This document shows positions 6,266 through 9,846 of a stretch of 9,846 bases of DNA, piece after piece. The translations under genes and the position numbers were made by a program. The DNA is taken from assembly GCA_018901355.1 (NCBI GenBank), contig JAHIEZ010000096.1:1-9846 (forward strand), read 5' to 3'. Source of the DNA: Patescibacteria group bacterium. Lineage in GTDB: Bacteria; Patescibacteriota; Microgenomatia; UBA12405. The notes beneath the pieces are model-generated. The model did not search any database. It saw only the letters and a list, made by a program, of their open reading frames with translations, and was not told the origin of the DNA. Position 1 is the stretch's first letter; the number at the start of each line of letters is the position of its first letter.

Positions 6266-7139
6266 CCAACTCAATAATTTTATCTAATAATTGAGAATAA
6301 CTCATCCCCTCTGCTATTGCCTCCTTCGGTAAAAGAGATTGTGAAGTCAAACCAGGTATCGTATTTATCTCTAAAACATAAGGTTTTCCATTTTTAATAA
6401 TAAAATCTACTCTGGCAAAACCTCTACAGCCAATCGTTCTAAATATCGCCATCGAATCCCTCTTTACTCTTCTCTCCACTTCACTAGAAATTCTGGCCGG
6501 CACAATTTCTTCACACTTACCTGCGCAGTATTTTGCCTCATAATCAAAAAAATCGTTTTTAGGCTCTATCTCAATTACCGGCAAAGCTCTCAAATCATCA
6601 TTACCTAAAACTCCACAAGACACCTCTGTTCCTTCAATATATTCCTCCACTATTACCTCTCCATATCCTCTCGCCAATTCTATTGCTTTTTTAAAATCAC
6701 CTTCTTTCTTCACCACACTCACACCCACACTTGAACCTTGATCAACAGGCTTAACCACACAAGGAAGATTCAACTCTATTCCTTTTTTATAAACTCGCCA
6801 CTCAGGTATAGCTACACCCAAGTGCTCTATCACTCTCTTGAAAACTATCTTGTTCATCCCCACTGATGAAGCCAAAAATCCACTACCGGTATAAGGAATT
6901 TTCAAAAAATCCAATATTCCCTGAATCAAACCATCTTCTCCATCTTTCCCATGGATAACTATAAAAACTACACCCGTCTTTATTTTTAACAACAAAGATA
7001 AATCATTATTCAATATCAATTCTTCCACTTCATATTTTTTCCTATCCAGATTTTTCACCACCTCTCTTCCTGATAACAAAGAAATTTCCCTCTCTGATCC
7101 TCTTCCGCCCATCAAAACTGTTACTCTTAACTTTGACAC
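6258..7139 (-). CDS. ddl: D-alanine--D-alanine ligase
   Basis: This ATP-grasp enzyme joins two D-alanines for peptidoglycan. The 293 residues show GGRGSEREISLLSG (11-24), VIHGKDGEDGLIQG (61-74), IPYTGSGFLASS (81-92), KPVDQGSSVGVSVV (130-143), YEAKY (200-204), the metal/ATP residues ARVDF (242-246) and LEINTIPGLTSQSLLP (256-271). All catalytic positions known from E. coli DdlB appear to be kept. Length is slightly short (about 306 in DdlB). The chosen start is GTG at 7137-7139, giving the typical MSKLRVTVLMGG beginning; the in-frame ATG nine codons later would cut the first strand. A TACAAT box ends 6 nt upstream, which suggests a leaderless message. It diverges from the MurF gene, whose product uses D-Ala-D-Ala. 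Confidence 0.97.
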   Translation of the reverse strand: MSKLRVTVLMGGRGSEREISLLSGREVVKNLDRKKYEVEELILNNDLSLLLKIKTGVVFIVIHGKDGEDGLIQGILDFLKIPYTGSGFLASSVGMNKIVFKRVIEHLGVAIPEWRVYKKGIELNLPCVVKPVDQGSSVGVSVVKKEGDFKKAIELARGYGEVIVEEYIEGTEVSCGVLGNDDLRALPVIEIEPKNDFFDYEAKYCAGKCEEIVPARISSEVERRVKRDSMAIFRTIGCRGFARVDFIIKNGKPYVLEINTIPGLTSQSLLPKEAIAEGMSYSQLLDKIIELAI

Positions 7140-7155
7140 TCCTTAATTGTAAAAT
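7127..7155 (+). promoter_or_regulatory. Candidate promoter of the MurF-type ligase gene
   Basis: TTAACT (7127-7132), a 17-bp spacer and TAAAAT (7150-7155) fit a sigma-70 promoter at 4 and 5 of 6 positions. The -10 ends 7 nt before the ATG, so the transcript would be nearly or fully leaderless. The -35 lies inside the ddl coding start. Confidence 0.5.
7146..7151 (-). promoter_or_regulatory. Candidate -10 of ddl, leaderless layout
   Basis: TACAAT on the minus strand ends 6 nt before the ddl GTG, the same spacing as at secE. It overlaps the last-strand-opposite -10 of the divergent gene at 7150-7151, so the two polymerases could not bind together. No convincing -35 was found. Confidence 0.45.
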
Positions 7156-7162
7156 ATAGCTA

Positions 7163-8398
7163 ATGAAAAGTACACTTTCTTTATTTTTTCTCTCTTATCT
7201 CCGTTTTTTTGCCCGACTTCAACTTGCCAAAATAAAACTTATTCTCCATCTTCAACGCAAAAACATGGACATTATCGGAGTTACCGGTTCTGCCGGCAAA
7301 AGCTCTACTGTTCGCGCCATCTCCACCGTCCTTTCTCCTCATTTTGCTACCAAAAACACTTCCGAATCTAACTCCGAATCCGGTATCCCTCTAAACATTC
7401 TTGGTTTGTCAATTAAAAATTACTCTCCCATCAACTGGATTTTTATCTTCTTTGCCACTCCTTTTAGTTTAATTTTTAATTGGAAAATTTACCAAATCTA
7501 TATTGTTGAAATGGGCATTGACTCCCCCAACCCTCCTAAAAACATGGATTATCTTTTAAGTATTATTCGCCCCAACATTGCTGTTTTTCTTAATGTTAAT
7601 TCCGTTCACGCCCAATTTTTTTCTTCTCTTGATCAAATCGCTCAAGAAAAAACTAAACTTATCAATTCCTTACCCCAAACCGGATATGCTTTTATAAACC
7701 TCTCCGATCCCTTAATCCAAAAATATGTCAAAACAAAAGCCAAAATTATTCCCATCAAAAAACAACCTTTCAAACTAAAAAAGAAATTTCCCCCCGTCTA
7801 CCAAATTTCTTTTAATACCGCTCTTCAAATTGCTTCTCTTTTCCAAATCTCCTCCACCCAAGCCATCCACTCCCTCAATCTTCATTTTAACCTTCCTCCC
7901 GGCCGTTCAACTATATTACCTGGCCTCAAAAACAATACTATTATAGATTCTTCCTACAACTCTTCCCCTACCGCCTGTCTAGCCATGCTTGATTTTCTCT
8001 CCACTTTTCCTGCTCCTCGTCTTGCCGTTTTGGGTGATATGCGCGAGCTGGGAAAATCCTCGCCTCTTTCACATCGTCAAATCTATCAAAAAGCTCTAAA
8101 AACATCAGACACTATCATTTCTGTCGGACCGGAAACTAAAAAATACTTTGGACCAAAGGCCATAAAATTTGATTTTTGGTGGCAAGCCTCTGACTATCTT
8201 CAATGTCACCCCGCACCGGCGGGGTCTACAATTCTCATTAAAGGTTCTCAAAATACTATTTATCTTGAAGAACTGGTCAAATCTCTACTTAAAAATCCTT
8301 CTGATTCCAAAAAACTCTGTCGTCAATCTCCCTACTGGCTAAAAACCAAACAAAACTTTCGCCTTCGTAATTCGCCTGCCCCGCCACTGCTGGGGTAA
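7163..8398 (+). CDS. murF: MurF-type ligase (UDP-MurNAc-tripeptide--D-Ala-D-Ala ligase), lacking N-terminal domain
   Basis: Mur ligase that most likely adds D-Ala-D-Ala to the UDP-MurNAc-tripeptide. In 411 residues one sees the P-loop GVTGSAGKSST (39-49; GKS in place of the common GKT), VEMGID (115-120), NSVHAQFFSSLDQIAQEKTKL (146-166) with the presumed carbamylated Lys, PPGRSTILPG (245-254), DSSYNSSPTA (262-271), LAVLGDMRELG (287-297) and ILIKGSQNTIYLEELV (357-372). The DxSYNxxP and VLGDMxELG motifs favour MurF over MurC/D/E. The usual uridine-binding N-terminal domain of about 80 residues is absent; a 34-residue basic, hydrophobic leader stands there. Residues 348-355 (CHPAPAGS) come from a palindromic repeat, and the tail RLRNSPAPPLLG also looks repeat-derived. 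There is no Shine-Dalgarno. It faces the next gene tail to tail, 4 bp apart. Confidence 0.85.
   Translation: MKSTLSLFFLSYLRFFARLQLAKIKLILHLQRKNMDIIGVTGSAGKSSTVRAISTVLSPHFATKNTSESNSESGIPLNILGLSIKNYSPINWIFIFFATPFSLIFNWKIYQIYIVEMGIDSPNPPKNMDYLLSIIRPNIAVFLNVNSVHAQFFSSLDQIAQEKTKLINSLPQTGYAFINLSDPLIQKYVKTKAKIIPIKKQPFKLKKKFPPVYQISFNTALQIASLFQISSTQAIHSLNLHFNLPPGRSTILPGLKNNTIIDSSYNSSPTACLAMLDFLSTFPAPRLAVLGDMRELGKSSPLSHRQIYQKALKTSDTIISVGPETKKYFGPKAIKFDFWWQASDYLQCHPAPAGSTILIKGSQNTIYLEELVKSLLKNPSDSKKLCRQSPYWLKTKQNFRLRNSPAPPLLG
8204..8227. repeat. 24-bp palindromic repeat unit inside murF (read CHPAPAGS)
   Basis: The unit starts TGTCA and ends TCT, with a perfect 7-bp inverted repeat ACCCCGC/GCGGGGT (8208-8214, 8219-8225) around ACCG. 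It occupies exactly eight codons. It shares the TGTCA...TCT frame and reading phase with the units at 9686-9797, but its stem is G/C-rich. Confidence 0.7.
8379..8395. repeat. Possible degenerate palindromic unit at the end of murF
   Basis: CCCCGCC-ACTG-CTGGGG carries the CCCCGC and GGGG arms of the unit at 8204-8227 with mismatches and lies just before the murF stop. The nearby CGTAATTCG (8366-8374) matches the tandem repeat in nrdG over nine bases. The hairpin might also aid termination, but no T-run follows. Confidence 0.35.
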
Positions 8399-8402
8399 TT
8401 GA

Positions 8403-8975
8403 TTACTTAAACTCCTTCTCTTTCTTCATCTGCTTCTCTATCAACTCTCTCAAAAATACCGATCGGGGAATCATCTTGTGCTGTGCCACCCAGTCTAAAT
8501 AAGTCAAAATCGCCGGACTGACAAAAAAATTAAATCTCACATCCACCATTGATTTGGCTTTTTTCATCGCTCCTTTCAATACTTCCTCTACTGTCTCTTC
8601 TTTATATTTAACCACCTGTAATTTTGAATTATTTATGCCTGACACAAAATAAGACTCTTCTCCTTCTTTACACAAAGCCACCACCGGCTTGTTCAATTCC
8701 AAAGCCTTGCCGATGACATAACCCAAAGTCATACTGTGTCCCGACACCTCCACCACTACCACCTCACTTTTCCGTACATAATTCATCCATTTTTTAAATC
8801 TATCTGTTCTTTCTGTTTTTTTTGCTTCGTAAAATTCCTTCACTCCATCCTTGACCAATTTCTTGACCAAATCGTCTATCATTTTGTTATCCCTGGCTAA
8901 ATACTCATAAATTTTTCCAAAAACTGCCGGCCTCTCTTCTATTGAACGGGGGGATGCTAAAAAATATACCTTCAT
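8403..8975 (-). CDS. Nucleoside 2-deoxyribosyltransferase-like domain fused to a ribbon-helix-helix domain
   Basis: The protein has 190 residues and unknown function. Residues 1-140 look like the nucleoside deoxyribosyltransferase/DNPH1 fold: a first strand KVYFLASPRSIEER (2-15), then VVVVEVSGHSMTLGYVIGKA (72-91) and NKPVVALC (95-102). In active relatives the GY-E-IG-A stretch supplies the nucleophilic Glu; here that position is Val87, so the classical reaction is doubtful. Residues of about 145-185 read as a strand DVRFNFFVS, a helix PAILTYLDWVAQHKMI and a helix PRSVFLRELIEKQM, the pattern of MetJ/Arc-type ribbon-helix-helix DNA-binding domains. Together these suggest a ligand-binding regulator or a dimerising nucleotide-binding protein; this is inference. 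The gene lies 24 nt after the hydrolase on the same strand, with AGGAAG 3 nt before the ATG. I do not recognise a named gene. Confidence 0.75.
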   Translation of the reverse strand: MKVYFLASPRSIEERPAVFGKIYEYLARDNKMIDDLVKKLVKDGVKEFYEAKKTERTDRFKKWMNYVRKSEVVVVEVSGHSMTLGYVIGKALELNKPVVALCKEGEESYFVSGINNSKLQVVKYKEETVEEVLKGAMKKAKSMVDVRFNFFVSPAILTYLDWVAQHKMIPRSVFLRELIEKQMKKEKEFK

Positions 8976-8984
8976 TAACTTCCT

Positions 8985-8990
8985 ATTATA
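8985..8990 (-). promoter_or_regulatory. Possible -10 element before the deoxyribosyltransferase-like gene
   Basis: A perfect TATAAT on the minus strand lies 9 nt before the ATG, in the 24-nt gap after the hydrolase stop. No -35 was found at proper spacing. The gene may equally be read through from the hydrolase. Confidence 0.4.
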
Positions 8991-8999
8991 ACAAAAATT

Positions 9000-9846
9000 T
9001 TACTCAAACTCCCCAAAAAAGAACTTAGCATCCAATTTCACTATCTCTTCCCAATTTTTACTTAAGTTATGATCATCTCCTCTCCATTGATACAATTTGA
9101 TGGTTTTATTTCTTTTTATCAGCTCCCTTTCCACCTCCTTTTGCCATTCCATCTTACACCAATAATCAGCCGTTCCCTGATGAATTACCAAGGGAAAATT
9201 AACCCAGTCATAATAATTTTCAAAAACGTAGCGTCTGATATCGTAATATTTTTCAAAATCAGAAATTGCCTTTTTTACTGCCTTACCTCCATCATCCAAA
9301 TCATCCACCGTCTCCAATACACTTGCCGGAAAAGGATTGGTCATCGGTGCCCACAACACCATCGGTATCCTTTCCCCCAAAATTTCCCCCACCGATAAAG
9401 CAATCTGGCCTCCATTACTATGCGCCCAAATACCAATCTTTTCGGCATCTACAAAATCTAAAGCCTGAACACTGGCAATCAAATCCAGGATCGCCGGTAC
9501 TTTTTCAAATCTTGCCTCCAACATATCCAAAGACTCCTCGTCACTGCCACCAAACCCCAAAAAATCAAGACTGACTGTCACCAAACCTACCTTTGCCAAC
9601 TCATCGGCCACCCGCCAACTGCCCGATCCCGTATAGTATCCCTCCTTATCCGCATACCCCCGAATCATTACTATAACCCCACACCTGTCATCCTGAACTG
9701 CCGTAGGTCCCTTTAGGGAATTCAGGATCTCTTTGTCATCCTGAACTTGGTTCAGGATCTCTCCAATCTGAGATTCCGGATCAAGTCCGGAATGACACAA
9801 CCAAGGAACGTTAATCATCCCCGCTATTTTCTTCCCCTCACTTTCA
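9000..9846 (-). CDS. Serine alpha/beta hydrolase (peptidase S9/acyl-peptidase-like), 5' end cut by window, with repeat-derived insertion
   Basis: A serine hydrolase of the alpha/beta fold, related in appearance to dipeptidyl/acylaminoacyl peptidases; the substrate is unknown. The frame stays open to the window edge (ESEGKKIAGMINVPW), so the Met at 9818 is internal and the true start is outside. Counting from that Met, GVIVMIRGYADKEGYYTG (47-64) is the oxyanion strand, SLDFLGFGGSD (83-93) the next strand, WAHSNGG (131-137) the nucleophile elbow with Ser134 (Ala replaces the usual first Gly), GTADYW (215-220) offers Asp218 and GDDHN (247-251) offers His250. About 40 residues between NVPW and GVIV (LCHSGLDPESQ...VQDDRC) are translated palindromic repeats placed right before the first core strand. 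Despite this, the rest is intact. The deoxyribosyltransferase-like gene follows after 24 nt. Confidence 0.88.
   Translation of the reverse strand, partial: ESEGKKIAGMINVPWLCHSGLDPESQIGEILNQVQDDKEILNSLKGPTAVQDDRCGVIVMIRGYADKEGYYTGSGSWRVADELAKVGLVTVSLDFLGFGGSDEESLDMLEARFEKVPAILDLIASVQALDFVDAEKIGIWAHSNGGQIALSVGEILGERIPMVLWAPMTNPFPASVLETVDDLDDGGKAVKKAISDFEKYYDIRRYVFENYYDWVNFPLVIHQGTADYWCKMEWQKEVERELIKRNKTIKLYQWRGDDHNLSKNWEEIVKLDAKFFFGEFE
9686..9731. repeat. Palindromic repeat unit 1, long-loop version, in the hydrolase gene
   Basis: Starts TGTCATCCTGAA and ends TTCAGGATCTC, with an 8-bp stem ATCCTGAA/TTCAGGAT (9690-9697, 9721-9728). The longer loop holds a nested hairpin TCCC-TTTA-GGGA (9708-9719). 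On the coding strand it reads ILNSLKGPTAVQDD. Confidence 0.85.
9734..9761. repeat. Palindromic repeat unit 2 in the hydrolase gene
   Basis: A 28-bp unit with a perfect 9-bp stem ATCCTGAAC/GTTCAGGAT (9738-9746, 9750-9758) around TTG. It has the same TGTCAT start and ATCTC end as unit 1 and the same orientation. It is read ILNQVQDD on the coding strand. Confidence 0.9.
9770..9797. repeat. Palindromic repeat unit 3, opposite orientation, in the hydrolase gene
   Basis: A 28-bp unit with a perfect 8-bp stem ATTCCGGA/TCCGGAAT (9773-9780, 9786-9793). On the minus strand it begins TGTCAT and ends ATCTC, so it is unit 2's architecture inverted, with different but still paired stem bases and the same ACTTG loop core. 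It is read CHSGLDPES on the coding strand. Confidence 0.9.

Noticed and set aside
6270..6295. A/T-rich hairpin (CTCAATAATT/AATAATTGAG, one mismatch) after rplA as a terminator
   Set aside because: It lies inside ddl coding sequence, has few G/C pairs and no T-run follows on either strand.
7133..7138. Perfect TTGACA as the -35 of murF
   Set aside because: It is only 11 bp from the TAAAAT box; pairing it with TATAGC at 7155-7160 would put the transcript start inside the gene. It is also simply the first codons of ddl read backwards.
7139..7145. AAGGAG as the Shine-Dalgarno of ddl
   Set aside because: It runs into the GTG itself, leaving no spacing; a later start would remove the conserved first strand.
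9686..9797. CRISPR array
   Set aside because: Units are palindromic, in mixed orientation, differ in sequence and length, and the gaps are only 2-8 bp.
9816..9818. ATG as the start of the hydrolase
   Set aside because: The frame is open to the window edge and the upstream residues SEGKKIAG look like normal hydrolase N-terminal sequence.

Overview
The window looks like part of a Patescibacteria (Candidate Phyla Radiation) genome, probably Microgenomates-like. This is inference from gene style: short compact proteins, 4-nt overlaps or near-zero spacing, apparently leaderless starts, a lysine-rich shortened L1, a MurF without its first domain, and small dispersed repeats read in frame inside genes. 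TGA behaves as a normal stop (end of ddl and of the small glycyl-radical ORF), so the Gracilibacteria/Absconditabacteria TGA=Gly code does not apply.

Left part, minus strand (1-4135): an anaerobic deoxyribonucleotide-synthesis operon read nrdR - nrdD - small glycyl-radical ORF - nrdG (cut by the window edge). NrdR is the repressor, NrdD makes dNTPs and NrdG installs the glycyl radical. Two things stand out. The NrdD ORF holds a 317-residue intein with a LAGLIDADG endonuclease at the GFQ/TPFTN site. It also ends after its zinc-binding knuckle, and the glycyl-radical loop (RIVGY) is encoded by a separate 47-codon ORF in the same frame, two stop codons downstream, whose end overlaps nrdG by ATGA. 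The operon promoter (TTGACA-18-TATGAT) carries two NrdR boxes exactly 32 bp apart, one in the spacer and one just after the expected start of transcription.

Middle, plus strand (4293-6265): secE-nusG-rplK-rplA, the standard translocon/transcription/ribosome cluster, but without rplJ-rplL behind it. The secE -10 box lies 6 nt before its ATG.

Right part: ddl (minus) and a MurF-type ligase (plus) diverge from a 23-bp gap with overlapping -10 elements. Their products act in succession, making D-Ala-D-Ala and attaching it to the peptidoglycan precursor. Then, on the minus strand, come a partial serine alpha/beta hydrolase and downstream of it a two-part protein: a nucleoside-deoxyribosyltransferase-like fold lacking the expected nucleophile, fused to a ribbon-helix-helix domain.

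A thread through the window is DNA that has entered genes without breaking frame: the intein in NrdD, a 3 x 7-bp tandem repeat in NrdG, a 24-bp palindromic unit in MurF (read CHPAPAGS), and three related palindromic units in the hydrolase (read CHSGLDPES and ILNQVQDD). No RNA genes, CRISPR array or insertion sequence were seen, and no gene-free stretch exceeds 157 bp.
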